Assembly (NCBI RefSeq): GCF_008064665.1 | Contig: NZ_VRZA01000003.1 | Span: 124,001 to 188,000 of the forward strand | Direction: 5' to 3' | Source of the DNA: Parahaliea maris | Lineage (GTDB): Bacteria > Pseudomonadota > Gammaproteobacteria > Pseudomonadales > Halieaceae | Length of the DNA stretch: 64,000 nt | Part shown: positions 35,666-48,812 of the stretch, one piece after another | Layout of the letters: the number at the start of each line of letters is the position of its first letter | How positions within the stretch are numbered: position 1 is the first letter of the stretch | Made by a program: the position numbers and the translations under genes | Notes under the pieces: model-generated | What the model saw: the letters and a program-made list of their open reading frames with translations, nothing else | What the model was told of the DNA's origin: nothing | Databases searched by the model: none

Positions 35666-36538
35666 ATGCCCGCCAGTGAACGTTCGTCATCAGCCCGATC
35701 AGTGCTGGTGCTGGGTTGCGGTGACCTCGGCATTCGCCTGGCGGCACAGCTACCCGCCACCTGGCGGCTGACCGGCGTGCGGCGTGACCCCACGGCGCTG
35801 CCGCCGGGCATTCAGGCACTGGCCGCGGATTATACGCAGTCGGGCAGCCTGCAGTCCCTCGCTGATCTGGCTCCGGATTACGTGGTCACCACTCTCAAGC
35901 CCACCGGGCGGGATGCCGCAGGCTATGAGACAGGTTTTACCCGGGCCACCGAAAACCTGCTGGCCGGGTTGGGGGGGCACCGGCCCCGGGCTGTGTTGAT
36001 GGTCAGCAGTACCCGGGTCTACGCCGAACACGACGGGGGCTGGGTGGACGAGAATTCGCCCCTCGCCACCGGTGACCCCGCCGCCAGGGCCATTATCGAT
36101 GCAGAGGCGGAGCTGCTGGCATCTGGCCACAATGCCTCGGTCATCCGCTGCGGTGGTATCTACGGGGAACCGCAAGGTCGCCTGCTGAGTCGGGTGGCCG
36201 GAGGCGACGTCACGGCTGCGGAACCATTGCGCTACTCCAACCGGATTCACCGCGATGACGTGGCCGGGTTGCTCGCCTTTCTCCTCCGTCAGGTTGAGGA
36301 AGGTGGTGAACTGGCGCCGGTGTACCTCGGTGTGGATAACTGCCCCGCACCCCAGCACGTCGTGGAGGCCTGGCTGGCGCAGCAACTGGGGGTACCTGCG
36401 ACGGCCACCCGGGCGCCGGCGACGGGCCACAAGCGCTGTCATAATCAGGTATTGAGCGCCAGTGGGTACTTACTTCGCTACCCCGATTACCGCAGCGGGT
36501 ACGCCGCGGTGCTGGCCGCTCGCGAGCAGGCTTGCTGA
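35666..36538 (+). CDS. NAD(P)-dependent epimerase/dehydratase-like protein (YeeZ-like)
   Basis: About 290 residues with a Rossmann start (SVLVLGCGDLGIRLAAQLPA) and SDR-type blocks VLMVSSTRVYAEHDGGWVDE and IIDAEAELLASG, followed by RCGGIYG and IHRDDVAGLLAFLL. The classical YxxxK motif is not evident (Y-A-E-H-D-G-G-W), so it may be an atypical or non-catalytic member. The fold and loops fit the YeeZ-like group. A GTG at 35663 directly precedes the ATG at 35666; either could start translation. It is divergent from recG and converges on ridA. Confidence 0.8.
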   Translation: MPASERSSSARSVLVLGCGDLGIRLAAQLPATWRLTGVRRDPTALPPGIQALAADYTQSGSLQSLADLAPDYVVTTLKPTGRDAAGYETGFTRATENLLAGLGGHRPRAVLMVSSTRVYAEHDGGWVDENSPLATGDPAARAIIDAEAELLASGHNASVIRCGGIYGEPQGRLLSRVAGGDVTAAEPLRYSNRIHRDDVAGLLAFLLRQVEEGGELAPVYLGVDNCPAPQHVVEAWLAQQLGVPATATRAPATGHKRCHNQVLSASGYLLRYPDYRSGYAAVLAAREQAC

Positions 36539-36587
36539 GAGGGTCTGGAGGGCGAAGGCCTGGAGAGCGAGGCCTTTGAGTGAGGCC

Positions 36588-36971
36588 CTAGAGAGCGAGA
36601 ATAGCCTCGACCTCGATGGCCACGCCCTTGGGCAGGCCGGCCACCTGCACGCAGGCGCGCGCGGGATAGGGTTGCTCGAGGTACTCCGCCATCACCGCGT
36701 TCACCGCGGCAAAGTCGTCCATGTCGACCAGGGAAATGTTCAGCTTCACGGCGTGATTCAGGCTGCCACCGGCCGCCTCGGCAACCGCGGTGAGGTTTTT
36801 GAAAACCTGGTGGGCCTGGGCTTCCACTCCCCCTTCAACCACTTCCATGGTGTCCGGCGCCAGGGCGATCTGGCCCGACAGCCACACAGTGTTGCCAACC
36901 TTGACGGCCTGGGAATAGGGTCCGATGGCGGCGGGGGCGTCGGGGGTCGAAATAATGGCACGGTTGCTCAC
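36588..36971 (-). CDS. ridA: RidA family 2-iminobutanoate/2-iminopropanoate deaminase
   Basis: A 127-residue YjgF/RidA protein that removes reactive enamine/imine intermediates made by PLP enzymes. Family marks are TPDAPAAIGPYSQAVKVGN, VWLSGQIALAPDTME, the conserved Arg in YPARACVQVAGLPKG and the terminal VEIEAI-type segment (VAIEVEAILAL). The start is GTG 36971 behind AGGAGAT. It lies 22 bp after spoT on the same strand, as in Pseudomonas. Confidence 0.95.
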   Translation of the reverse strand: MSNRAIISTPDAPAAIGPYSQAVKVGNTVWLSGQIALAPDTMEVVEGGVEAQAHQVFKNLTAVAEAAGGSLNHAVKLNISLVDMDDFAAVNAVMAEYLEQPYPARACVQVAGLPKGVAIEVEAILAL

Positions 36972-36993
36972 GGTGTTATCTCCTGCGGTCTTG

Positions 36994-39111
36994 CTAGTTC
37001 TTGATACGGGTGACGCGGCGCACTGAGCCGTGGTTGCGCAGCCGTTTCATGATGCTGGCCAGGTGCACCCGGTTTTCGACCATGAGTTCCAGGTCGACGA
37101 AGGTAAACTGGTAGTCCTTGTCCTCTGTGGCGATGCGCTCGATGTTCACCCCCATGGAATTGATGCGGGTGGCAAGGACGGCGATCATGCCGCGGCGGTT
37201 TTCCACTTCGACGCGGAGGTGGGTCAGGTATTCCCCCTCTACTTCGTCGGCCCAGCGCAGGGCCACCAGGCGCTCGCGATTCTCGCGCATTTCCGCCAGG
37301 TTTTTGCAGCTCTCCCGGTGTACCACCACCCCTTTTTCCGAACTCAGGTAGCCCTCGATCGGGTCGCCGGGGATCGGGTGGCAGCACTTGGCGTAACTCA
37401 CCATGAAGCCCTCGGTACCCCGAATGGCGACTGGCTGGGACAGTTTCTCGTCCAGCGAGGGATGGGCTTCGCTGCCCTCCCCCAGCAGCTGTTGGGCGGT
37501 GATGGGGGGGAGCCGATTGCCGCGGGCGATGTCGTCCAGCAGGTCGTTCAGCTCGCTGTACTCGTGGCGGCCGAGGTAGTCGTTGATGCGGTCTTCTCCC
37601 AGCCCATCCAGGCTGGTACCGAAGTTGACCAGGGCCTTGTCGAGCAGGCGCCGGCCGAGGGCGACGGAGTCGTCCCGGGTCTGGTGTTTGAGGTAGTGGC
37701 GGATGTTGGTGCGGGCCTTGGCGGTCACCGCGTAATTGAACCAGCTCGGGTTGGGCCGGGCACCGGGGGCGGTGAGGATTTCCACTGTCTGGCCACTCTG
37801 CAGGGGTTCCGACAGGGGCGCCAGGCGCCGGTTGATCCGGCAGGCCACGCAGCTGTTGCCCACATCGGTGTGGACCGCGTAAGCAAAGTCCACCGCAGTG
37901 GCGCCGCGCGGCAACTCCAGAATCCCACCCTTGGGGGTGAATACGTAGATTTCGTCCGGGAACAGGTCGATCTTGACGCTTTCAATGAATTCCAGTGAGT
38001 TACCGGCCCGTTGCTGCATTTCCAGCAGCCCCTGCACCCACTCCCGGGCGCGGGCGTGGCTGGCGTTGGCGCTCTGGCCTTCGCTCTTGTACAGCCAGTG
38101 AGCGGCGATGCCGTTATTGGCCATCTCCTCCATTTCCAGGGTGCGGATCTGGATCTCGATCGGTACCCCGTGCATCCCCATCAACACGGTGTGCAGGCTC
38201 TGGTAGCCGTTGGCCTTGGGTATGGCGATGTAGTCCTTGAATTCCCCCGGCACCGGTTTGTACAGGCTGTGCACGCAACCCAGTACCCGGTAGCAGGTAT
38301 CCACCGAGTCGACGATGATGCGGAAGGCGTAGATATCCATGATTTCCGAGAAGGATTTCTTCTTGGATTTCATTTTCTTGTAAATCGAGTAGAGGTGTTT
38401 CTCGCGACCGATCACCTCGCACTCGTGGCCTTCCTGCTCCAGCGCGGTCTCGATCTGGTGGCGGATCTTGTCCACCAGCTCCTTGCGATGACCGCGGGAG
38501 GCGCGGCGGGCGGCCTCGATGCGGCTGGCGCGCATCGGGTGCAGGGCGCGAAAGCCCAGGTCCTCGAACTCCATGCGCACCGTATTCATACCCAGGCGCA
38601 TGGCGATGGGCGCGTAGATTTCCAGGGTCTCCCGGGCGATACGGCGGGCCTTGTCCCGGCGCAGTACGCCGAGGGTGCGCATGTTGTGCAGGCGGTCGGC
38701 CAGTTTGACCAGGATGACGCGGATGTCCCGGGCCATGGCCAGGGCCATTTTCTGGAAGTTCTCCGCCTGCTTCTCGGCCAGGGAGTCGAACTCCATCTGG
38801 GTCAGTTTGCTGACCCCGTCCACCAGTTCCGCCACGGTGGAGCCGAACTGGCTGCCGATGGCGGACTTGTCGATACCGGTATCCTCGATCACGTCGTGCA
38901 GCATGGCGGCCATCAGGCTCTGGTGGTCCATGTGCATGTCGGCGAGGATGCCGGCGACAGCGAGGGGGTGGGTGACGTAGGGTTCGCCGCTGCGGCGCAG
39001 CTGCCCGTGATGGGCCTGCTCGGCGAAATAGTAGGCGCGGCGTACCTGCAGCGACTGCTCGGTGTTCAGGTAGCTGCGGAGGGTGGAGTCCAGGGCATCA
39101 ATGGTCTGCAT
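36994..39111 (-). CDS. spoT: Bifunctional (p)ppGpp synthetase/hydrolase SpoT
   Basis: A 705-residue Rel/Spo protein. The N-terminal HD hydrolase domain carries THPLAVAGILADMHMD and H72-D73 (AMLHDVIEDT). The synthetase domain follows (about 195-320; RIIVDSVDTCYRVLG, DYIAIPKANGYQSLHT). TGS (about 385-445; DEIYVFTPKGGILELPRGAT) and C-terminal ACT (LRVEVENRRGMIAVLATRIN) domains are present. The intact HD box points to SpoT rather than hydrolase-dead RelA. It lies 38 bp after rpoZ in the gmk-rpoZ-spoT-ridA order. Confidence 0.96.
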   Translation of the reverse strand: MQTIDALDSTLRSYLNTEQSLQVRRAYYFAEQAHHGQLRRSGEPYVTHPLAVAGILADMHMDHQSLMAAMLHDVIEDTGIDKSAIGSQFGSTVAELVDGVSKLTQMEFDSLAEKQAENFQKMALAMARDIRVILVKLADRLHNMRTLGVLRRDKARRIARETLEIYAPIAMRLGMNTVRMEFEDLGFRALHPMRASRIEAARRASRGHRKELVDKIRHQIETALEQEGHECEVIGREKHLYSIYKKMKSKKKSFSEIMDIYAFRIIVDSVDTCYRVLGCVHSLYKPVPGEFKDYIAIPKANGYQSLHTVLMGMHGVPIEIQIRTLEMEEMANNGIAAHWLYKSEGQSANASHARAREWVQGLLEMQQRAGNSLEFIESVKIDLFPDEIYVFTPKGGILELPRGATAVDFAYAVHTDVGNSCVACRINRRLAPLSEPLQSGQTVEILTAPGARPNPSWFNYAVTAKARTNIRHYLKHQTRDDSVALGRRLLDKALVNFGTSLDGLGEDRINDYLGRHEYSELNDLLDDIARGNRLPPITAQQLLGEGSEAHPSLDEKLSQPVAIRGTEGFMVSYAKCCHPIPGDPIEGYLSSEKGVVVHRESCKNLAEMRENRERLVALRWADEVEGEYLTHLRVEVENRRGMIAVLATRINSMGVNIERIATEDKDYQFTFVDLELMVENRVHLASIMKRLRNHGSVRRVTRIKN

Positions 39112-39149
39112 AGCGGATAACTGTCAGCTGCCAGAGATGCCCGTCATGA

Positions 39150-39410
39150 TTACAGCGACTCGCTGGCCTCCATGACCTCGGCCAGTTCCTCTTCCGCGTC
39201 CAGCTCGTCTTCGCGGCTGAGAATGTCGGGGCTTACCAGCCCTTCGGCGATCTCGCGCAGGGCAATAACGGTGGGCTTGTCAGACTCTTCTTCCACCAGC
39301 GGGTCTTTACCGCCGGTCGCGATCTGCCGAGCGCGCTTGCTGGCTACCATGACCAGTTCGAAGCGGTTGGCGACATTTTCCAGACAATCTTCAACAGTGA
39401 CACGTGCCAT
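39150..39410 (-). CDS. rpoZ: RNA polymerase omega subunit
   Basis: An 86-residue omega subunit that assists folding of the beta-prime subunit and forms part of the ppGpp site. It starts [20 protein letters not shown], followed by [15 protein letters not shown] and [15 protein letters not shown], which are classical. The C-terminal tail is acidic. A longer frame starts at 39563, but the methionine at 39410 matches the known N-terminus. The promoter candidate is at 39579-39609. Confidence 0.96.
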   Translation of the reverse strand: MARVTVEDCLENVANRFELVMVASKRARQIATGGKDPLVEEESDKPTVIALREIAEGLVSPDILSREDELDAEEELAEVMEASESL

Positions 39411-39578
39411 GCTTTCTAGTTTCCATGCAGTTCTTGGCCGTCCGCAGCCGATGCCGCGGGTCGACGGGTTGTAAACCGGGTTCATTATGTGGAGCGCGGT
39501 GCTCTCTCGCCGGGCTACCGGGCGGTGTGCAGTCGGGCTCGCAGGCCGGGCAGCTGTCGCCACGCCGGAGGACCGCGA

Positions 39579-39609
39579 ATTATAACGCGTGCCCCCGGGG
39601 GCGAGTCCA
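39579..39609 (-). promoter_or_regulatory. Candidate rpoZ-spoT promoter with palindrome in the spacer
   Basis: On the minus strand TGGACT (39609-39604) and a perfect TATAAT (39584-39579) are separated by 19 bp. The spacer contains GCCCCCGGGGGC (39591-39602), a perfect 12-bp palindrome. It lies about 170 bp upstream of the rpoZ start. The -10 is excellent, the -35 moderate and the spacer long. Confidence 0.45.
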
Positions 39610-39667
39610 GCCCCGGAGTGCCGTGAATAATGCCGCGCAAGCCCCGTCCCGGGGAGCTTGAGGGGGC

Positions 39668-41289
<1,622 letters not shown>

Positions 41290-41456
41290 GGGGCGGCAAT
41301 CACTGTACAACGCGGCCCCCGAGTGTAGCAGCTTTGCCCGCCGGGCTCACCGAATTGCCCGCGGCCTGTCGCTCGCTTTCCGCCGCTGCTGAACTGCAAG
41401 GGCAGGATGGCTGCCGTATACTGTCGCCCGATTTCAACCGACCGGGGACAACCGAT

Positions 41457-42179
41457 ATGCAACGACCCAGTGGCCGCGCGCCGGACCAACTTCGCGACAT
41501 CAGCATTCAGCGCAATTTTACCTGCCATGCCGAGGGATCGGTGCTGGTCAGTTTTGGTAATACCCGGGTGATCTGCACCGCCTCGGTAGAGGAAGGGGTA
41601 CCCCGTTTCCTGCGCGGCAGCGGCAGTGGCTGGGTGACGGCGGAGTACGGCATGTTGCCCCGCTCCACCGGTACCCGCATGGGCCGGGAGGCCGCCCGCG
41701 GCAAGCAGGGTGGTCGCACGGTGGAAATCCAGCGTCTCATCGGCCGCTCCCTGCGAGCGGCGGTAGACCTGAAAAAGCTGGGGGAAAATACCATTACCAT
41801 CGACTGCGACGTCATCCAGGCGGATGGCGGTACCCGCACCGCCTCCATCACCGGAGCCTGCGTCGCCCTGGTGGATGCCCTCAACTTCCTGCAGCGCAAG
41901 AAGCTCATTCTCGGGGATCCACTGCAACAGATGATCGCATCGGTGTCCGTCGGGGTGTATCAGGGGGTGCCGGTGCTGGACCTGGATTATCCGGAGGATT
42001 CCGCTGCCGACACCGATATGAATGTCATCATTGGTGAAGACGGCGGTTTCATCGAGGTGCAGGGCACTGCCGAGGGAGCGCCCTTCGCGCGCACAGAACT
42101 CAATGCCATGCTGGACCTGGCGTCCCGGGGAGTGGAGCAGTTGATCGCCGCCCAGAAGCAGGCCCTGGCGGAGGGGTGA
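41457..42179 (+). CDS. rph: Ribonuclease PH
   Basis: A 240-residue phosphorolytic 3'-5' exoribonuclease that trims tRNA 3' ends. Marks are [72 protein letters not shown] and [20 protein letters not shown]. The reading frame extends upstream to 41334, but the ATG at 41457 gives the standard N-terminus. It is divergent from yicC and converges on crc. Confidence 0.96.
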   Translation: MQRPSGRAPDQLRDISIQRNFTCHAEGSVLVSFGNTRVICTASVEEGVPRFLRGSGSGWVTAEYGMLPRSTGTRMGREAARGKQGGRTVEIQRLIGRSLRAAVDLKKLGENTITIDCDVIQADGGTRTASITGACVALVDALNFLQRKKLILGDPLQQMIASVSVGVYQGVPVLDLDYPEDSAADTDMNVIIGEDGGFIEVQGTAEGAPFARTELNAMLDLASRGVEQLIAAQKQALAEG

Positions 42180-42210
42180 CCCCGGCTGGGCCGGGCCGCT
42201 CCCGGCCGGT

Positions 42211-42978
42211 TCAGCTCAATTCGATGTCGTAGTCCATGATCACCGGCGCGTGGTTGGAGAACTCCCGCGCCGTGTAGAGTACGCCGTAGTCGATGCTGTA
42301 CTTGAGTCCCTTCGACACAATCTGGAAATCCGTGCGCAAGCCATTGCTGCTGCGGTCGCCCTCCGGCCACCAGCTGAACTCGTCATGGTCGGAGTTCACT
42401 TCGCGGAACGCGTCGACGTAACCCGCCTCGATCAGTTCATCCATCCACTGTCGCTCTTCGGCGAGGAAGCCGGGGGCGTTGCTGTGGCGTTCGGTGTCCT
42501 GGACGTCAGCCGCGGTGTGGGCGATGTGCCAGTTACCGCAGATAACAAATTCGCGCCGCTTGTTGCGAATCTTCAGCAGGTGATTTTGCAGCAGGCCAAA
42601 GAATTCGGATTTCCGCGCCAGTTGCTCACCGCTGCCGGGCTCCGCGTAGGGTGCCAGCAGGCAGCCCACACTCAGGTTTTCGAAATCGGCCTGGATGTAG
42701 CGCCCCTCCATGTCGAACTCGGCGAAGCCGAGGCCGGTCATGATGGCTTTGGGCAGCTGCCGGGTGTAGATGGCGACCCCGTTGGCCTTGCCATTTACAT
42801 CGTCAAAAAAGTAGGCGTTGTACTCAGGGGGGAAGTACAGGTTGTCCTGCAGGTCGTATTCGCTGCACTGCAGGTCCTGAATGCAGATGAAGTCTGCATC
42901 CTGTTCGTTCAGCCAGTCGTAAAGCCCCCGAGCGGCAGCATTTTTAATGCCGTCGGCGCTGAAACTGATAATCCTCAT
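42211..42978 (-). CDS. crc: Catabolite repression control protein Crc
   Basis: A 255-residue protein of the exonuclease III/EEP fold, start MRIISFSADGIKNAAARG. Residues needed for nuclease activity are replaced: CIQDLQ instead of the LQET type, CGNWHIAH where ExoIII has GDxN, and SNHAPVIMDY at the catalytic His end. The same kind of loss is known in Pseudomonas Crc, which acts with Hfq to block translation of catabolic mRNAs. The crc/pyrE divergent pair beside rph is the Pseudomonas arrangement, supporting Crc over ExoIII. Confidence 0.85.
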   Translation of the reverse strand: MRIISFSADGIKNAAARGLYDWLNEQDADFICIQDLQCSEYDLQDNLYFPPEYNAYFFDDVNGKANGVAIYTRQLPKAIMTGLGFAEFDMEGRYIQADFENLSVGCLLAPYAEPGSGEQLARKSEFFGLLQNHLLKIRNKRREFVICGNWHIAHTAADVQDTERHSNAPGFLAEERQWMDELIEAGYVDAFREVNSDHDEFSWWPEGDRSSNGLRTDFQIVSKGLKYSIDYGVLYTAREFSNHAPVIMDYDIELS

Positions 42979-43103
42979 TCATGGCCCCTTGTCTAGAGAG
43001 CGTGTATGATACCTGAGCCTGTCACTTCAGAATACTGTGCGGGCGCATTCACATGCCCACCTCGGGGCTGGCGACAGCCGGGGGTGTGCGGTTGACAGGT
43101 CCG

Positions 43104-43128
43104 GCCCGCTTTCTATCGGGCTACTTTT
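43104..43128 (+). promoter_or_regulatory. Short hairpin with T-run in the pyrE leader region
   Basis: GCCCG (43104-43108) pairs with CGGGC (43117-43121), followed three bases later by TTTT within a TTTTATATATG stretch. A TTGACA sequence lies just upstream at 43092-43097. If the transcript starts upstream of the hairpin, it could serve as a weak attenuator for pyrE. The stem is only 5 bp, so this is tentative. Confidence 0.3.
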
Positions 43129-43206
43129 ATATATGTTGTCTGTCCCTCTTATACACAAATTGCGCCCCGCTGGAAACTGCCCGGCGCACTGAGGACTTCA
43201 TTTTCC

Positions 43207-43854
43207 ATGCAAGCATACCAGTCCGAGTTCATCGAGTTGGCCCGTCAGTACCAGGTCCTGAAATTTGGTGAATTCACCCTCAAGTCCGGCCGCAAGAGCC
43301 CCTATTTCTTCAATGCCGGAGCTTTCGATAGCGGCCGGGCGCTGGCCGCGCTGGGGCGTTGCTACGCCCAGCGAATTGTCGATTCAGGCCTCGAGTTCGA
43401 TGTGCTGCTGGGGCCGGCCTACAAAGGTATCCCCCTGGCTGCCGCGACGGCCGTCGCCCTGGCCGACGGCCATGGCCGGGACGTGCCCTTCGCCTACAAT
43501 CGCAAGGAAGCCAAGACTCATGGCGAGGGCGGGGTACTGGTGGGTGCTCCGCTGGAGGGCAGGGTATTGGTCATCGACGACGTCATTACCGCAGGCACAG
43601 CGGTGCGTGAAGTGATCGAGATGATCGACAGCGCCGGCGCCAGCCTGGCCGGAGTGGCCATCGGCCTTAACCGCCAGGAGCGCGGTGCAGGTGACTTGTC
43701 CGCCATCCAGGAAATCGAGCAGACCTACGGCGTGCCCGTGCTCAGCATTATCGACATGGCACACATTATCGAATACCTCGAAGGCCAGGGCGGAGACAGC
43801 AGCGCCGCTCTCGCGGGCATGCGGGCCTACCGTGAGCAGTACGGGGTCGCCTGA
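43207..43854 (+). CDS. pyrE: Orotate phosphoribosyltransferase
   Basis: A 215-residue enzyme converting orotate and PRPP to OMP in pyrimidine synthesis. Marks are [40 protein letters not shown], the catalytic loop [15 protein letters not shown] and the PRPP-binding site [16 protein letters not shown]. Length is normal. Divergent from crc across 228 bp. The ATG at 43207 is the only convincing start. Confidence 0.97.
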   Translation: MQAYQSEFIELARQYQVLKFGEFTLKSGRKSPYFFNAGAFDSGRALAALGRCYAQRIVDSGLEFDVLLGPAYKGIPLAAATAVALADGHGRDVPFAYNRKEAKTHGEGGVLVGAPLEGRVLVIDDVITAGTAVREVIEMIDSAGASLAGVAIGLNRQERGAGDLSAIQEIEQTYGVPVLSIIDMAHIIEYLEGQGGDSSAALAGMRAYREQYGVA

Positions 43855-43936
43855 CCGTTTCCAGCCGAGATCGCGTACTGCCCGAACTGACAATTTCCTG
43901 CTTGAGCACCGCTGTGCTCGCTTTTATAGTGCAGGA

Positions 43937-44563
43937 ATGAAAATGCGCACTCCCTCGCTGCTACTCACTGCCCTGCTGACCTTGCCTGTTGTGGCAGGCG
44001 GACAGCTTTACCGCTACACCAATGCGGAGGGGAACGTGGTCATCGACGACCGCATCCCCAGCGAGTTCGTGAACCAGGGTTACGAAATCCTCAACCAGCG
44101 GGGCAAGGTTGTCGAGGTGGTACCTCCGCGGCGCACCGCCGAGGAGGCGCTCGAAGTTGCCCGCGCCCAGGAAGCCGAGCGTGAGGCCCGCGAACGCGAT
44201 CGCAACCTGCTGTTGCGCTACAGCACGGTGGAAGATATCGAAGCCGCGCGCGACCGTGCCCTGCAAGAGCTGGAAATCCGCATCCGCATCCTGGAGAGCA
44301 ACCGCAACACCCTCAGCCAGAGTCTGGCCAGCTACCAGTCGGAAGCGGCGGACGCCGAACGTCGGGGGGAATCCGCTGGCGATAGTCTGCTGGAGGAAAT
44401 CGGCAATCTGCAGCAGGAACTGGCGAGTAACGAGCAGCGTATCGTCAGCCGGCGGGCGGAACTGGACGAGGTGTCTGCGAGCTACGCCAGGGACATTGCC
44501 CGGTTCGAGGAAATTCTGGATCTGGTGAAGTTGCGCCAGCAGAAGGAGCGCGGCGAGCTCTGA
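43937..44563 (+). CDS. DUF4124 domain periplasmic coiled-coil protein
   Basis: A 208-residue exported protein. The signal peptide is MKMRTPSLLLTALLTLPVVA. The DUF4124 domain follows (QLYRYTNAEGNVVIDDRIPS). The rest (about 75-208) is a long, highly charged coiled coil (ARAQEAEREARERDRNLLLR and later heptads). DUF4124 proteins are common in proteobacteria without known function. A frame extends upstream to 43685 inside pyrE, but the ATG at 43937 starts the signal peptide. It is 82 bp after pyrE and may be read from it. It converges on slmA. Confidence 0.85.
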   Translation: MKMRTPSLLLTALLTLPVVAGGQLYRYTNAEGNVVIDDRIPSEFVNQGYEILNQRGKVVEVVPPRRTAEEALEVARAQEAEREARERDRNLLLRYSTVEDIEAARDRALQELEIRIRILESNRNTLSQSLASYQSEAADAERRGESAGDSLLEEIGNLQQELASNEQRIVSRRAELDEVSASYARDIARFEEILDLVKLRQQKERGEL

Positions 44564-44589
44564 TCGACTCGCCAGTCAACAAGCGATAG

Positions 44590-45231
44590 TCAGCCCCGCC
44601 CGGCAAACGTACCCGTCTGCTCGGTCACTGCCCGGGTAACGGTTTCCCGGAAGAAGCCCGCCATCAACAGCGTCCACTGTTCGTTCCACCCCTCGGTGGG
44701 AGAGCGGGTAAAACCACTGCGTACAAACTGGGATATCCGCCCCTCGGCCGCGGCCATCAGCAGGTTGGTGGCCTGGCTCAGGGGAATGGTCGGGCGCAGC
44801 CCCTCGCGCAGTTCCGCTTCGCGAATCACCTGGCGCAGTTGGGTTTCATAGCGGTCGAACAGTTGCGCCACCCGGGTGTGCAGGCGTTCGGTTTCGCCGG
44901 CCAGGGCGTCTCCGGTGAGTATCCGGGTGATACCGGGATTGCGCTCGGTGAATGCGAGCAACAGGCTGAGCATTTTTTCGCAGCGCCGCGCCGCTCCCGG
45001 TTCTTCGCTCAGGATGAGACTGATGCGCGAAAACAGGGTGTCCTCGATAAACTCGATCAGGCCTTCGAACATTTTCGACTTGCTGGGAAAGTGGCGGTAG
45101 AGCGCCGCTTCGGATACGCCGACCTGGCGCGCCAGCCCGGCGGTGGTGATCCGGTTGCCCGGGTTGGCCTCAAGCATCTGGGCCAGGGCTTCGAGAATCT
45201 GTTGCCGGCGTTGTGATTTTCTGGGGGACAT
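44590..45231 (-). CDS. slmA: Nucleoid occlusion factor SlmA (TetR family)
   Basis: A 213-residue TetR-family DNA-binding protein that blocks FtsZ assembly over the nucleoid. The DNA-binding region [20 protein letters not shown], followed by [19 protein letters not shown], is nearly the E. coli SlmA sequence, and [15 protein letters not shown] is also typical. Possible starts are ATG 45231 ([10 protein letters not shown]) and upstream GTGs at 45240 and 45264; I use 45231 since the family starts shortly before the HTH. The slmA gene near pyrE is also seen in enterobacteria. Confidence 0.93.
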   Translation of the reverse strand: MSPRKSQRRQQILEALAQMLEANPGNRITTAGLARQVGVSEAALYRHFPSKSKMFEGLIEFIEDTLFSRISLILSEEPGAARRCEKMLSLLLAFTERNPGITRILTGDALAGETERLHTRVAQLFDRYETQLRQVIREAELREGLRPTIPLSQATNLLMAAAEGRISQFVRSGFTRSPTEGWNEQWTLLMAGFFRETVTRAVTEQTGTFAGRG

Positions 45232-45339
45232 TGCGCTCACAGTCGGGTCGCCACGACGAACCATGCTATCCGCAAGCTAACGGCCCTGCAATAAAAGCCG
45301 TGCCTCCCCCCTCTTTTTTTACTGATTGTGTGATCTTGT

Positions 45340-48757
<3,418 letters not shown>

Positions 48758-48812
48758 TCCGGTCCCTTGTCATAAGCTTCTGGGCGGTGGTCAATCGCTG
48801 ACTGCCCCCGGG

